Shown: positions 17,236-27,458, numbered from the stretch's first letter. The stretch is DNA of 64,000 bases from Bacteroidota bacterium (GCA_018268085.1 JAFDXE010000005.1:102132-166131); one strand, 5' to 3'. The notes: a model not told the origin generated them from the letters alone. Numbers and translations are program-made.

Positions 17236-19143
17236 ATGTGTGGCATAGCAGGCATCCTGAGTGCAGCTTCTTCTTCAGAACAATCAGCTTTTTTCCGGGA
17301 ATCAATTAAAAAAATGAGTGATAGTATTGCTCACCGCGGACCTGACGGTGAGGGATACTGGCAGAATGAAAATAATACGGTTGTTTTCGGCCACCGCAGG
17401 CTCTCCATACTCGACCTTTCTGATAATGCCAGCCAGCCCATGCATTATCTTGATCGCTACGTGATCATTTTTAATGGCGAGATTTACAATTACCTCGAAT
17501 TAAAAAAAGAACTGCAGCAACAGGGTGAGCAATTTAAAACCAGCGGCGATACAGAAGTGTTGCTGGTTTTATACCATTTGTATAAAGAGAAAATGTTGCA
17601 AAAACTGGATGGTATGTTTGCCTTTGCCATCTATGATAAAAAAAACAACAAGGTATTTTGCGCAAGAGATCGTTTTGGAGAAAAGCCTTTTTTTTATTCA
17701 CTTCAGCAGGGAAAGCAACTGGTATTTGCTTCCGAGATGAAAGCGATACAGCAATTTACCAACGATCGTACGCCCAATAATGTAATGCTGTATAATTATT
17801 TATCGTTCGGTTCGCTTACCAATCATGAAGATCAGTCAGACACCTTTTATCAAAACATAAAACGGCTTACACCGGCACATTATCTTTCTGTTGACCTCAA
17901 AAATTTTAAAATAGAAACGAAGCGCTATTGGGATATAGATGTTAATAATGTGAATCATCATATTAAGCTGAAAGAAGCAAAAGAAACATTGCATGAGCTG
18001 TTCTATACTTCCGTAAACAGGCGCATGCGCAGTGATGTAAACATTGGTAGTAGTTTGAGTGGTGGTTTAGACAGTTCCCTGATCGTTTGTGTAATTGATG
18101 ACCTGGTGAAGAAGAATAAAGCAGAACATAGTTTTGCCAATACATCCTTCAAACAAAATACATTCAGTGCAAGATTTCCCGGCTATAAAAAAGATGAAGG
18201 TACATTCATGCAGCAGGTGATAGACCGAACCAATGTTGAAGCACATTATGTATTCCCCGATAATAAAAAACTGGTTGATGATATCAATACCGTTTTTCAT
18301 TTCCAGGAAGAACCTTTTGGTGGCACCAGTATTCTTGCGCAGTATAAAGTAATGGCGCTGGCCAAAGAAAATAATGTAACGGTGTTGTTAGACGGACAGG
18401 GTGCAGATGAAATACTTGCAGGCTATCATGGTTATTACAATATTTTTTTCCGCAACATGGAAAAGATTGGCCGCCAGCGATACAAAGCCGAACTGAAAGC
18501 ATACGAACAATTACACCGGAACAACCAGATCAACGAAAAGCAGGGAAAGAACCTGGAATACCTCGTTAGAAAATGGTTTCCCGGTAAGGCGCATGCCATC
18601 AAAAAAACAGTAGCTTATATTCAACATAAAAGAAAAAAGATCTTCAATGAAGATTTTTATGATGCGTACGCCGATAAACTCTTTACAGCCAACAATAGTT
18701 TCAGCGATCTCAATGAAGCATTGTACAGGAGTACCATGTGTGGCGATCTGCAAACATTGTTGCGTTATGCCGACAGGAACAGTATGGCCAACTCGAGAGA
18801 AGTGAGGCTGCCGTTTCTTTCGCATGAACTTGTTTCCTTCCTGTTTACCTTACCAGCCGATTTTAAAATTCACGAAGGCTGGACCAAATATATTCTCCGC
18901 ACAACATTCAGTAAAATTCTCCCGGAATCAATTGCATGGAGAGTTGATAAAATTGGGTACGAGCCGCCTGAAAAACAATGGATGAAAAGTGCTGCAATGA
19001 GAGACTTTATTTTAAATTCACGCCGGGAGCTGGTAAAAGCCGGTATTCTCAATAAAAAAATATTTTCTAAAACTACCGGTGAAGAAGAAACCTGTAATGG
19101 TTGGGCAGAAATGATGGTTGGCAAACTAATAGAAAAAGCATGA
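17236..19143 (+). CDS. asnB: Asparagine-synthase-type amidotransferase, copy 1
   Basis: A 635-residue class II glutamine amidotransferase/ATP-pyrophosphatase. The mature N-terminus is MCGIAG with catalytic Cys2, followed by SIAHRGPDGEGYW, FNGEIYNY and SGDTEVLL in the glutaminase domain. The synthetase domain has SGGLDSS (about residue 272) and LLDGQGADEILAGY. In glycan loci such enzymes (WbpS-like) amidate uronic acids instead of making asparagine, which fits the wlbA/wlbB acidic-sugar genes nearby. Two further homologues lie at 30902 and 36788. The downstream glycosyltransferase overlaps it by four bases. Confidence 0.88.
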   Translation: MCGIAGILSAASSSEQSAFFRESIKKMSDSIAHRGPDGEGYWQNENNTVVFGHRRLSILDLSDNASQPMHYLDRYVIIFNGEIYNYLELKKELQQQGEQFKTSGDTEVLLVLYHLYKEKMLQKLDGMFAFAIYDKKNNKVFCARDRFGEKPFFYSLQQGKQLVFASEMKAIQQFTNDRTPNNVMLYNYLSFGSLTNHEDQSDTFYQNIKRLTPAHYLSVDLKNFKIETKRYWDIDVNNVNHHIKLKEAKETLHELFYTSVNRRMRSDVNIGSSLSGGLDSSLIVCVIDDLVKKNKAEHSFANTSFKQNTFSARFPGYKKDEGTFMQQVIDRTNVEAHYVFPDNKKLVDDINTVFHFQEEPFGGTSILAQYKVMALAKENNVTVLLDGQGADEILAGYHGYYNIFFRNMEKIGRQRYKAELKAYEQLHRNNQINEKQGKNLEYLVRKWFPGKAHAIKKTVAYIQHKRKKIFNEDFYDAYADKLFTANNSFSDLNEALYRSTMCGDLQTLLRYADRNSMANSREVRLPFLSHELVSFLFTLPADFKIHEGWTKYILRTTFSKILPESIAWRVDKIGYEPPEKQWMKSAAMRDFILNSRRELVKAGILNKKIFSKTTGEEETCNGWAEMMVGKLIEKA

Positions 19144-20195
19144 GGAAAGATGTAGTTATTTTTATTGACCAGTTGGCGCCGAAAAATAAACTGCAGATAG
19201 AGGCAATACAACAGTTTGGTTATGCTCCTTATTGCTTTGTAAATAACATTAAACCTGGTTCAGAAAAGTATATTCAATCTCCGGGCAAACAAATTGTTTT
19301 GCAAACAGGATTCATGAGCAGAACCCGCCAGGTGTTTGCGTTCCTGAAAAAAAACCGGCATTCAATACATCATGTGGAATTATATCCGGGTGGTCGTTTT
19401 TCATTTATGTATGTTGTTTTGTCACGGCTATTCGGATTAAAAACACTTTGTGTAGAGCGGGGCGATTTACTTTATTACCACAAAAAAGGGTATGATGCAC
19501 TTACACGATTTTCGATGTATTGCTGTTACCGTTTTTCAAATATGGTTTGGTATCGTGAGTTGTACATGAAGGCGAGGCTGGAAAAGATCAGGAAAGAAGG
19601 TTTGTATTTCCTGCACAATGCCATTAATTGCGATGGACATTTCTATGATAACAACCATCCAAAAGACATCGATTTTTTATGGCTGAACCGCGTGATACCG
19701 GAAAGAAAATATAAATGGTTTTTGAAGATACTTGGTGAAGAACCATTTCGCAACAGCCACAATTACCTGGTTGGCATCATGCCCACCAATGCATATTCTG
19801 CCGACCAGGAATATGTTTTGCAAAACAAGCCGGCCAATCTAACGGTAGAGCAATATACATCTAACCCGGTTGAGTACTTTAAGCGAGCCCGTTTTTTTGT
19901 GTTGCCGGCGGATGTTGTTTTTGCCAACAATGCATTACTGGAAGCGATGAGTTACGGCGTTGTTCCGCTGGTATCGAAACGTCCCGGGGCATCATTGATC
20001 GTTGATGATCATCTGAACGGATTTGTTTTTGTACACAGCGAAGAAGGTTTGCGTGCATCTATGCAGGAAGCGATAAACCTTTCTGATGAACAATATCATT
20101 CCTATGCACAAAGCGCAGCCACAAAAATCAGGAGCTCTTTTTCTGAAAGTAACTATACCAGTTCGCTTGAGCAGTTGTACCGCTTACTGAACTAA
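19140..20195 (+). CDS. Glycosyltransferase family 4-like protein
   Basis: About 351 residues from the ATG at 19140, which overlaps the asnB stop as ATGA; the open frame extends further upstream but inside asnB. The N-terminal half is a divergent Rossmann-like domain (VVIFIDQLAPKNKLQ). The C-terminal half has FLWLNRVIPERKYKW, then FFVLPADVVFANNALLEAMSYGVVPLVSKRPGASLIVD, the GT-B acceptor/donor loop in which E of LLEAM contacts the nucleotide sugar. The donor and acceptor are unknown. It is the last gene of the first transcription block before the promoter at 20261. Confidence 0.82.
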   Translation: MRKDVVIFIDQLAPKNKLQIEAIQQFGYAPYCFVNNIKPGSEKYIQSPGKQIVLQTGFMSRTRQVFAFLKKNRHSIHHVELYPGGRFSFMYVVLSRLFGLKTLCVERGDLLYYHKKGYDALTRFSMYCCYRFSNMVWYRELYMKARLEKIRKEGLYFLHNAINCDGHFYDNNHPKDIDFLWLNRVIPERKYKWFLKILGEEPFRNSHNYLVGIMPTNAYSADQEYVLQNKPANLTVEQYTSNPVEYFKRARFFVLPADVVFANNALLEAMSYGVVPLVSKRPGASLIVDDHLNGFVFVHSEEGLRASMQEAINLSDEQYHSYAQSAATKIRSSFSESNYTSSLEQLYRLLN

Positions 20196-20260
20196 CAAAT
20201 CCTCCCGCCGGAAATATCATCAGGTAACCAATTTTTTTTACATTAAAGCCGGTAAAGAGA

Positions 20261-20268
20261 TACTTTTG
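20261..20268 (+). promoter_or_regulatory. Promoter -7 box for the glycosyltransferase at 20369
   Basis: TACTTTTG is an exact match to the Bacteroidota TAnnTTTG box, placed in the 170-base gap after the preceding gene. A T-rich stretch (20232-20239) lies about 20 bases upstream. The predicted start of transcription is near 20275, giving a leader of about 95 bases. Confidence 0.55.
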
Positions 20269-20368
20269 CAGCAAATTTTGCAACAGGTTTTATATCATAT
20301 AACCTGCTGTTCAACACATTTGTTTATTGTTGCACCCGTGCAGCAAACAGTACATAAATGCGGAAAGG

Positions 20369-21544
20369 ATGAGAAAAAAAATAGTCGTGCTTACCTATTC
20401 ACTCGGAGGGGCGGGAGCAGAAAGAGTGGTTGCCAACCTGTTGAATTATCTCGACAGGGAGAAGTACGATATTCATCTTGTGTTAATGAACACGGATATT
20501 GAGTATGAAATTTTCCCCGATCAGAAAATTCACTACATAGAAAAATCATACCGCTACGAAAAGGAGTTTTTTAAGTTCATAAAATTACCGATGCTGGCTT
20601 ACCGGCTGGCTAAATACTGCAACCGCAATAACATTGAAATGGTACTGGCGGTGATGAGCCGACCCAATTTGATTGCCGGCATGGCCCGTTTTTTTGGATT
20701 GAAATCTACGGTGCTCATCAGCGAACGTTGTTACACGCCGGACATGTATAAGAAAGATTCATTAACCGGTCGCATAAAAGTAGCCCTGCTGAAAAATTGC
20801 TATAAGAAAGCAGACGCTATTCTACCCAATTCGAGAGGTGCGGCAAAAGCGTTGCAGGAGCAGTTTGGCATTAAGTCGAATTATCATATTGTAAAAAATC
20901 CAACCAATATCCGCAAAATAAAAGAGCTGGCAGAAATACCGCCGGAAAGAGCTTTGCCTGCGGACAAATTTACTTTCATCAATGTGGCTACCTTCCGCAG
21001 CGAAAAAAACCAGGATTTGCTGGTTGACGCTGCTGCCGAATTAAAAAATGAAGATTTCAGGTTAATACTGATAGGAAAAGGAGAAGAACTGGAGCGTATT
21101 AAAAATAAGGTTCATACACTGGGGCTGGATGATAAAATAACGTTTATCAATTTTACCGATAACCCTTACCAGTACATGAAGCGGGCGGATTGTTTTTTAC
21201 TGAGCTCCCTTACAGAAGGTTTTCCCAATGTGCTGATAGAATCGATGGTGTGCGGATTACCAATCGTGTCTGTTGATTGCAAAAGCGGACCGAGAGAACT
21301 GCTGGCGCCCACTTCCTCGCTAGATACCGTTATTGCATCTAATGAAATTGAAATTGCCGAGTATGGAATTTTATGCGCCAACAATTGTAAAACTTCACTC
21401 GCCATCGCCATGAAATGGGTGCTGAACAATAAGGAAAAAGTTCAGGTATATAAACAAAAAGGAATCGAAAAGGCCAATGAATTTGAAATAAAAAAAGTGT
21501 GTGATGAATTTTCTGTAATTTTTGATTCTTATCTGAAAAAATGA
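20369..21544 (+). CDS. Glycosyltransferase family 4 protein
   Basis: About 391 residues. The N-terminus MRKKIVVLTYSLGGAGAERVVANLLNYL is the standard GT4 opening, so I place the start at 20369 rather than at the frame's first codon (20327); GGAAAGG directly precedes it. The donor domain shows FINVATFRSEKNQDLLVDAA, LILIGKGEELERI and CFLLSSLTEGFPNVLIESMVCGLPIVSVDCKSGPRELL, with the EGFPN..(E) nucleotide-binding loop. It is a retaining GT-B enzyme, expected at the inner face of the membrane. The gene for a polysaccharide deacetylase follows after four bases. Confidence 0.9.
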   Translation: MRKKIVVLTYSLGGAGAERVVANLLNYLDREKYDIHLVLMNTDIEYEIFPDQKIHYIEKSYRYEKEFFKFIKLPMLAYRLAKYCNRNNIEMVLAVMSRPNLIAGMARFFGLKSTVLISERCYTPDMYKKDSLTGRIKVALLKNCYKKADAILPNSRGAAKALQEQFGIKSNYHIVKNPTNIRKIKELAEIPPERALPADKFTFINVATFRSEKNQDLLVDAAAELKNEDFRLILIGKGEELERIKNKVHTLGLDDKITFINFTDNPYQYMKRADCFLLSSLTEGFPNVLIESMVCGLPIVSVDCKSGPRELLAPTSSLDTVIASNEIEIAEYGILCANNCKTSLAIAMKWVLNNKEKVQVYKQKGIEKANEFEIKKVCDEFSVIFDSYLKK

Positions 21545-21548
21545 ACCA

Positions 21549-22562
21549 ATGAGTTTTAGTAACAGCGGGGGAAAATTTATTATTTCACTTGATTTCGAAC
21601 TGATGTGGGGCGTAAGAGATCTTGTTACTACTGCAACCTACGGTGAACATATAGCCGGCGTTCATGAAGCCATTCCTAAACTGCTTGCCTGCTTTACCCG
21701 ACACAATATCAAAGCAACTTTTGCAACGGTGGGGCTACTTTTTTTTGAAACAAAAGCGGAGTTGTTATCAGCACTGCCCGGGCGTAAACCCAACTATAAA
21801 AAAGCAATTCTTTCTCCTTACGGCGAGTACATGGAAAAAAACCTGGGAGAGAATCATACAACGGATCCTTATCATTACGCTCCTGATCTGATACGAATGA
21901 TTCAAAGTACAGCAGGCCAGGAAATAGGAACACATACATTTTCGCATTACTACTGTAAGGAAGAATGGCAAACAGTAGATGATTTCAGGGATGACCTGGC
22001 GGCTGCCATCAGCACAGCTCAAAAAATGGGAATAAAAATTACGAGTATTATTTTCCCGAGAAACCAGTTTAATAATGATTACCTGGCTGTGTGTAAGGAA
22101 GCCGGTATTATTACCTACCGCAATAATGAAGAATCCTGGTTGTACAATGCAAGAAGCGGCGAAAAGGAAACACTGCTGAGAAGGGCAATCCGTTTAATGG
22201 ATGCATACATCAATATCTCAGGCTATCATTGTTATACTGAAGAATACCTGCTTGGAAAATTCCCGGTAAACATTCCCAGCAGCCGTTTTTTACGACCCTA
22301 CATGACAAGGCTTACATCACTCGATTGGCTCCGGCTGCGCCGCATTAAAAAAAGCATGACCTATGCAGCAAAGAACAACCTGATGTATCACCTCTGGTGG
22401 CATCCTCACAATTTCGGAATTAACCAACTTGAAAATTTTGCCTTCCTGGAAGAAATACTCGTACACTACCGATACCTGCATGAAAAATATAACTTCACCA
22501 GCTATACCATGACTGAACTGGCCAACGAACTGCTCGCCAAACAACCCGGCCTTAAAAAATAG
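21549..22562 (+). CDS. Polysaccharide deacetylase family protein (CE4 / NodB-like)
   Basis: A 337-residue protein. Motif 1 is ISLDFELMWG (about residues 12-21; the metal-binding DxE form), motif 2 is EIGTHTFSHYYC with the HTxSH metal ligands, and IIFPRNQFNND carries the conserved Arg of motif 3. LMYHLWWHPHNFG near residue 280 provides the C-terminal His. There is no signal peptide, so it probably acts in the cytoplasm on a lipid-linked or nucleotide sugar. It removes N- or O-acetyl groups in known relatives; which residue of this glycan is modified is unknown. It is co-directional with the preceding GT and convergent with the polymerase candidate. Confidence 0.88.
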   Translation: MSFSNSGGKFIISLDFELMWGVRDLVTTATYGEHIAGVHEAIPKLLACFTRHNIKATFATVGLLFFETKAELLSALPGRKPNYKKAILSPYGEYMEKNLGENHTTDPYHYAPDLIRMIQSTAGQEIGTHTFSHYYCKEEWQTVDDFRDDLAAAISTAQKMGIKITSIIFPRNQFNNDYLAVCKEAGIITYRNNEESWLYNARSGEKETLLRRAIRLMDAYINISGYHCYTEEYLLGKFPVNIPSSRFLRPYMTRLTSLDWLRLRRIKKSMTYAAKNNLMYHLWWHPHNFGINQLENFAFLEEILVHYRYLHEKYNFTSYTMTELANELLAKQPGLKK

Positions 22563-22570
22563 GGACTTTA

Positions 22571-23899
22571 TTATTTATCAGGATTTACCGCTGCAGGTTT
22601 TTTTGCATGGTAATGCAACAACAGGAAAATAAACATCATTAAAAAGGGCACACCGGGAATTTTGTAGCGAATAAGACTACCGAAATTGAAAGTAGACAGG
22701 CCAACGATCATGCCGAATATGAGTGCAAAGTAAAATGAGATGCATGCAAACATATCATGCTTCAACAGTGGGAAAAAATTCTTTCGCCGCGTTACCAATG
22801 CACTTAAAGCAATCAGCAACACAATAAAAGATTCGATCGCACTTACTAAAATAATCGGTTTACGCACTTCCCATAACTGCGGCCTGAAATACGTGGTATA
22901 TATTCCGAGCGGCGCTTTTTTTACCAATCCTGCAAAACTGGTTTCTACTTCTCCAAATTCAAAAGCGGTGTTTTCATCAATAGAATGATATTGTTCCTGG
23001 AAAGTATTGGATGTTTTTGCCGCATCCGCAATCAACGGATCAAACACCTCGAGATGTGTGAAAAATACAATAGCCAGTGCGGTTAACAAAACAGCCGCCA
23101 GTAATTTTAAAAGTACCGATCCTCTAACGAGCTGCAACACTGCTTTTATAAAATACACCAAAGCAACGGCTGCAAGGAATGAGGCGAGCACATATATTTT
23201 TACGGTTGCAATAACATAGCAACAGCTTAAAATGATTAATGCATGAAGCAACCGGTGTTTGCCGTTCATGAATTGTGCATGACTGTAAAATGCAAAGCCA
23301 ATACAGGCCATACACAGTGTTTCTTTGTTTAGATAAGATGAATACAGTAACACGCTTGGAATGAACAACACCGCCACGGCAACATTTTTCCGGATATGCG
23401 GATAACGGCGGCTTAATGCCAGGTAAAAAAAGAATTGACCGGTAGCAGCGATGATGGAAAAGAAAAGGTTGAGCACAATATAACTGCCAAATGCAAACGG
23501 ATATAAAATGGTACACACTTTTGCCAGGAAAAAATTACTGTCACTTCCGCCACTGGCCGTTGCCGTTAGTGCGATGTCGAGTTTAATATCGTCGTTATAG
23601 GTTTGCGCCGACTGGAACAGGTATTTGATATTACCTGCATCAGACTTTATCAATCGCACCAGGTTCTGTGTTTCTTCATAAAATGCGGTGTTGTCCGACA
23701 TCTTCCAGTAAAAAATCACCAGCAAACACATCAGCAGCGAACAACTTATTTTGAACAGGTAGAAAAATGAAAACGCTCTTTTGTCTGCCTTATCAAGCCG
23801 TTTAAAAACAAATGCCTTTAGTACAAAATACAATAACACCGAATACAGGAAGAACAGGAATATATCTGTTGCTGATATGAGATCAGTAATGTTATCCAT
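22571..23899 (-). CDS. Wzy-like oligosaccharide polymerase candidate, copy 1
   Basis: About 442 residues with roughly ten hydrophobic helices and a large central loop. I use the ATG at 23899 (MDNITDLISATDIFLFFLYS), because the frame upstream is not membrane-like. YFRPQLWEVRKP (about residue 330) and FNFGSLIRYKIPGVPF near the C-terminus recur in the protein at 35285-36634, so the two are paralogues. Many glycans are polymerised by such poorly conserved membrane proteins, and the O-antigen-ligase-like layout supports that role, but no family signature was recognised. It is transcribed against the surrounding locus. Confidence 0.7.
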   Translation of the reverse strand: MDNITDLISATDIFLFFLYSVLLYFVLKAFVFKRLDKADKRAFSFFYLFKISCSLLMCLLVIFYWKMSDNTAFYEETQNLVRLIKSDAGNIKYLFQSAQTYNDDIKLDIALTATASGGSDSNFFLAKVCTILYPFAFGSYIVLNLFFSIIAATGQFFFYLALSRRYPHIRKNVAVAVLFIPSVLLYSSYLNKETLCMACIGFAFYSHAQFMNGKHRLLHALIILSCCYVIATVKIYVLASFLAAVALVYFIKAVLQLVRGSVLLKLLAAVLLTALAIVFFTHLEVFDPLIADAAKTSNTFQEQYHSIDENTAFEFGEVETSFAGLVKKAPLGIYTTYFRPQLWEVRKPIILVSAIESFIVLLIALSALVTRRKNFFPLLKHDMFACISFYFALIFGMIVGLSTFNFGSLIRYKIPGVPFLMMFIFLLLHYHAKKPAAVNPDK

Positions 23900-23970
23900 G
23901 AAACGGGCTTGAGTGCAATAATTTTCTCTGGTTGTAAATCTATACAAACAAGTGTAATTACTAAAGAAAC

Positions 23971-24001
23971 TTTTTAGTTAAAGGCCATTTATTTAACTTT
24001 G
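23971..24001 (+). promoter_or_regulatory. Promoter for the GNAT/rml block
   Basis: TTTT at 23971-23974, 19 bases of spacer and TAACTTTG at 23994-24001 match the Bacteroidota promoter layout. Transcription would start near 24008, leaving a leader of about 90 bases before the ATG at 24100. Confidence 0.55.
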
Positions 24002-24099
24002 ATCATAGCGATGTTGATATTGTAAACAATATTTAATACGCCTCTTGCCGGATCATTCCATCGAATGGCCGGTTGATTTTTTTAAAGCCGCATCACATT

Positions 24100-25173
24100 A
24101 TGCAACAAACTGAAACCGGTTATAATATTGTAAAAGGCAATGGAGGTAAAGAAGAGCTGGAGCAATACCGTCTGTGTTTTTTACGTGATGGCGTGGAGCG
24201 TACAACTGCCAATCTCAACTGGCTTCATCATGAAAACCTGCTGCACAAAAATGAAATCTATTATGCCATGCAGGGCCTGCAAATGGCTGCTATCTATACT
24301 GCACTTCCGGTTATATTCAGGATCAATGGCGTTCCGCAACCTGCTTTGCAATCTATAGATACCTTAACCGACAAGGATCATCGCGGCAAAGGATTATTTA
24401 TTAAGCTGGCCAATAATTTATATAAAGATGCGGCGCAAGCAGGATTCAAATTGATCTACGGATTTCCCAATCCCAATTCTGCCCCGGGCTTTTACCAGAA
24501 ACTGCAATGGCATTCATTTGGGGAAGTTCCTTTTTTATTAAAACCATTGAATCCGTTTTATCTTTTAAAAAAAGCGATCAACCGCAAACCACATACAGAT
24601 TTTTCGAGCACCAATTACCTGTTCGATGCGCCACGGGTTGTAAAACAACATTCAAACAGCAGCATTCAGGCAATAGATCATTTCGGTGCCGATTATGATG
24701 AAATCTGGAATCGGGCATCGGCGGATATAAAAATTTGTGCCGACAGATCTGCGGCGTATATGAATTGGCGTTATATACAAAAGCCCGGCGAGCATTATTA
24801 TCGCTATGGATTGTATGAAGGAAATAAATTAACCGGGGTGGTTGTATTTTCTATAAAACACAAACATGGCGGATTGGTGGGAACGATCCTGGAGTTGGTT
24901 TTTGATCCGTCAGATACAGGTAAAGGAAAACAATTACTGAAACTGGCAACTAAACTCTGCAAAAAGCAAAAAGTGGATGTAATGCTTGCATGGAGCTTAA
25001 AGGGGTGCTTTAATTATGCCGCCTACAAAAAAGCCGGTTATTTTTCTTTGCCTGAAAAAATACGGCCGCAAAAATTGTATTTAGGTGTACGGGTGCTGGA
25101 ATCTTCTTTGGAAAACAATGTTCTTAACCTTCAAAACTGGTATATCAGTTATTCTGATTCTGATACTGCCTGA
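24100..25173 (+). CDS. GNAT family N-acetyltransferase (two-domain)
   Basis: About 357 residues from the ATG at 24100. The acetyl-CoA loop is DKDHRGKGLFIKLANNLYK (about residues 91-109), followed by the beta-bulge IYGFPNPNSAPGFYQKLQW, which resembles the GFPNxxS/GFY motif of FemAB- or Eis-like GNATs. A second GNAT-like half follows (CADRSAAYMNWRY, a typical motif of FemAB-related sugar-locus enzymes). It lies 200 bases upstream of rmlB and could acylate an amino sugar of the glycan, but the substrate is unknown. Confidence 0.8.
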   Translation: MQQTETGYNIVKGNGGKEELEQYRLCFLRDGVERTTANLNWLHHENLLHKNEIYYAMQGLQMAAIYTALPVIFRINGVPQPALQSIDTLTDKDHRGKGLFIKLANNLYKDAAQAGFKLIYGFPNPNSAPGFYQKLQWHSFGEVPFLLKPLNPFYLLKKAINRKPHTDFSSTNYLFDAPRVVKQHSNSSIQAIDHFGADYDEIWNRASADIKICADRSAAYMNWRYIQKPGEHYYRYGLYEGNKLTGVVVFSIKHKHGGLVGTILELVFDPSDTGKGKQLLKLATKLCKKQKVDVMLAWSLKGCFNYAAYKKAGYFSLPEKIRPQKLYLGVRVLESSLENNVLNLQNWYISYSDSDTA

Positions 25174-25346
25174 TCATCTCTTCAGACCATTTGCATGGTA
25201 ATACCATGAGTTCAGGCTAACAATAATATCATTTAACCCAACAGTTGGTCATCATTTCTATATTTTTTCTAAAAATCCAGGCTATAGTACAACCTGCGGG
25301 TCGCATAATGAGGATCTGATAATACCATATACCTGCCATTTTTTTG

Positions 25347-25354
25347 TACTTTTG
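25347..25354 (+). promoter_or_regulatory. Promoter -7 box for rmlBA
   Basis: TACTTTTG exactly matches TAnnTTTG. Transcription should start near 25361, so the rmlB leader is only about eight bases long. No clear -33 box is visible. Confidence 0.6.
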
Positions 25355-25368
25355 CGACCTACTTTTTT

Positions 25369-26421
25369 ATGAAAAATATATTAATAACAGGCGGAGCGGG
25401 ATTTATTGGTTCACACCTTACAAGATTGTTTGTAACCAAATACCCGGATTACAATATTGTAAACTTAGACAAGCTCACGTATGCAGGTAATCTTGAAAAC
25501 CTTCGTGACATAGAATCTGCACCCAACTACCGTTTTGTAAAAGGCGATATCGTGGATATGGAACAGATGCGTGCTGTTTTTAAGCAATACAATTTTGATG
25601 GCGTACTGCATTGCGCTGCGGAAAGTCATGTTGATCGTTCTATAACAGATCCGCTTTCCTTTGTAAAAACAAATGTGCTGGGTACAATGACCCTGCTACA
25701 GGCGGCAAAGGAACACTGGACCGGGAACATGGAAGGAAAAATATTCTACCATATTTCAACAGATGAAGTGTACGGATCACTGGGCACTGAAGGATTTTTT
25801 ACCGAAACAACGGCATACGATCCAAGAAGCCCGTATTCGGCATCCAAAGCTTCTTCCGATCATTTTGTACGGGCATACTACCACACGTATAAACTGCCGG
25901 TAAAAATTTCCAATTGCTCCAACAATTACGGGCCATATCATTTTCCTGAAAAATTAATTCCGTTATGTATTCACAACATCATTCATAATAAACCTTTGCC
26001 TATTTATGGTAAGGGGGAAAATGTGCGTGACTGGTTATATGTGGAAGATCATGTTCGGGCAATTGATACCATTTTTCATAACGGAAAAGTAGGAGAGACG
26101 TATAATATTGGCGGTCATAACGAGTGGACCAATATTGCATTGGTGAAAGAACTGTGCAGGCAGATGGATGAAAAACTCGGTCGAGCGCCGGGAACAAATG
26201 AAAAGCTGATCACTTATGTGCAGGATCGTGCAGGGCATGATATGCGGTATGCCATTGATGCAACAAAATTAAAAAATGAATTGGGCTGGTTGCCTTCTTT
26301 ACAGTTTGAAGAAGGAATTTCGAAAACCATCGACTGGTATCTTGCCAATACGGAATGGCTGAATCATGTTACCAGCGGCGACTATAAAAAATATTATGAG
26401 GAAATGTATGCAGGAAGATAA
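25369..26421 (+). CDS. rmlB: dTDP-glucose 4,6-dehydratase
   Basis: A 350-residue extended short-chain dehydrogenase. The NAD motif is ITGGAGFIGSH, followed by NLDKLTYAGNLENL, AAESHVDRSI, the ISTDEVYGSL catalytic segment and YSASKASSDH (YxxxK), all diagnostic of RmlB. It converts dTDP-glucose to dTDP-4-keto-6-deoxyglucose in the cytosol. rmlA follows after 45 bases, but rmlC and rmlD are absent, so the product is more likely used by WecE (14814) than for rhamnose. Confidence 0.95.
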   Translation: MKNILITGGAGFIGSHLTRLFVTKYPDYNIVNLDKLTYAGNLENLRDIESAPNYRFVKGDIVDMEQMRAVFKQYNFDGVLHCAAESHVDRSITDPLSFVKTNVLGTMTLLQAAKEHWTGNMEGKIFYHISTDEVYGSLGTEGFFTETTAYDPRSPYSASKASSDHFVRAYYHTYKLPVKISNCSNNYGPYHFPEKLIPLCIHNIIHNKPLPIYGKGENVRDWLYVEDHVRAIDTIFHNGKVGETYNIGGHNEWTNIALVKELCRQMDEKLGRAPGTNEKLITYVQDRAGHDMRYAIDATKLKNELGWLPSLQFEEGISKTIDWYLANTEWLNHVTSGDYKKYYEEMYAGR

Positions 26422-26466
26422 TCACCAGGCTATTACCCGTTCTGAATACATCAATAAATAAATTTT

Positions 26467-27327
26467 ATGAAGGGAATTATTCTCGCAGGCGGCTCCGGCA
26501 CCAGGTTGTACCCGATCACTATGGGTATCAGTAAACAATTGATGCCGATTTACGATAAGCCGATGATCTACTATCCGCTAAGTACACTTATGCTTGCCGG
26601 GATAAAAGATATCCTCATTATTACCACTCCTGAAGACCAGGCCCAGTTTATGCGTTTACTCGGTAACGGTAGTCAGTGGGGTTGCAACATTCAATACGAA
26701 AAGCAGGAAGTGCCCAACGGTCTTGCCCAGGCATTTGTAATAGGTGAAAAATTTATCGGCAATGATTCCGTGGCACTCGTGTTAGGGGATAATATTTTTT
26801 ACGGTAGCGGCTTCAGCAAATTATTACAACAGGCTGCTAATCCTGACGGCGCTGTAATTTTTGCTTATCCTGTTAGTGATCCTGAAAGATATGGTGTGGT
26901 AGAATTTGATGACAACTTTAAAGTACTCAGCATTGAAGAAAAGCCTGCAGCACCTAAAAGTCATTATGCTGTTCCCGGACTTTATTTTTACGACAACAGC
27001 GTAGTGCACATCGCAAAAAACATTCAGCCAAGCCCCAGGGGAGAATATGAGATCACCGATGTGAACAAAGTGTACATGGAACAGCAAAAATTAAACGTGC
27101 AGGTATTAGACAGGGGATTTGCATGGCTCGACACCGGTACATTTGATTCTTTGAACGATGCCAGCGAATATGTAAGGGTAATTGAAAAAAGACAGGGATT
27201 AAAAATCGGCTGCCCCGAAGAAATCGCCTGGAGAATGGGTTTTATTGATACCGATGCACTCCTGAAACTTTCAGATGCACTGAAGAAAAGCGGCTATGGC
27301 GAATATTTGAAAATGATCACGCGGTAA
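26467..27327 (+). CDS. rmlA: Glucose-1-phosphate thymidylyltransferase
   Basis: A 286-residue nucleotidyltransferase. [18 protein letters not shown] is the signature N-terminus, followed by [18 protein letters not shown], the LGDNIFYG metal-binding Asp, and [32 protein letters not shown] also matches RmlA. It makes dTDP-glucose from glucose-1-phosphate and dTTP. It is co-transcribed with rmlB. Confidence 0.96.
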   Translation: MKGIILAGGSGTRLYPITMGISKQLMPIYDKPMIYYPLSTLMLAGIKDILIITTPEDQAQFMRLLGNGSQWGCNIQYEKQEVPNGLAQAFVIGEKFIGNDSVALVLGDNIFYGSGFSKLLQQAANPDGAVIFAYPVSDPERYGVVEFDDNFKVLSIEEKPAAPKSHYAVPGLYFYDNSVVHIAKNIQPSPRGEYEITDVNKVYMEQQKLNVQVLDRGFAWLDTGTFDSLNDASEYVRVIEKRQGLKIGCPEEIAWRMGFIDTDALLKLSDALKKSGYGEYLKMITR

Positions 27328-27458
27328 TCCGGTAATACATCATTTGCACATCATTGTGGAATACTATCTGCCTTTATCGGGTGGCTTTCCTGCATTTCTC
27401 GCTAATATTGGAAAACAACGGTGCGTTTTTTCCGTTATACAGCTTATTAAAACTACTG

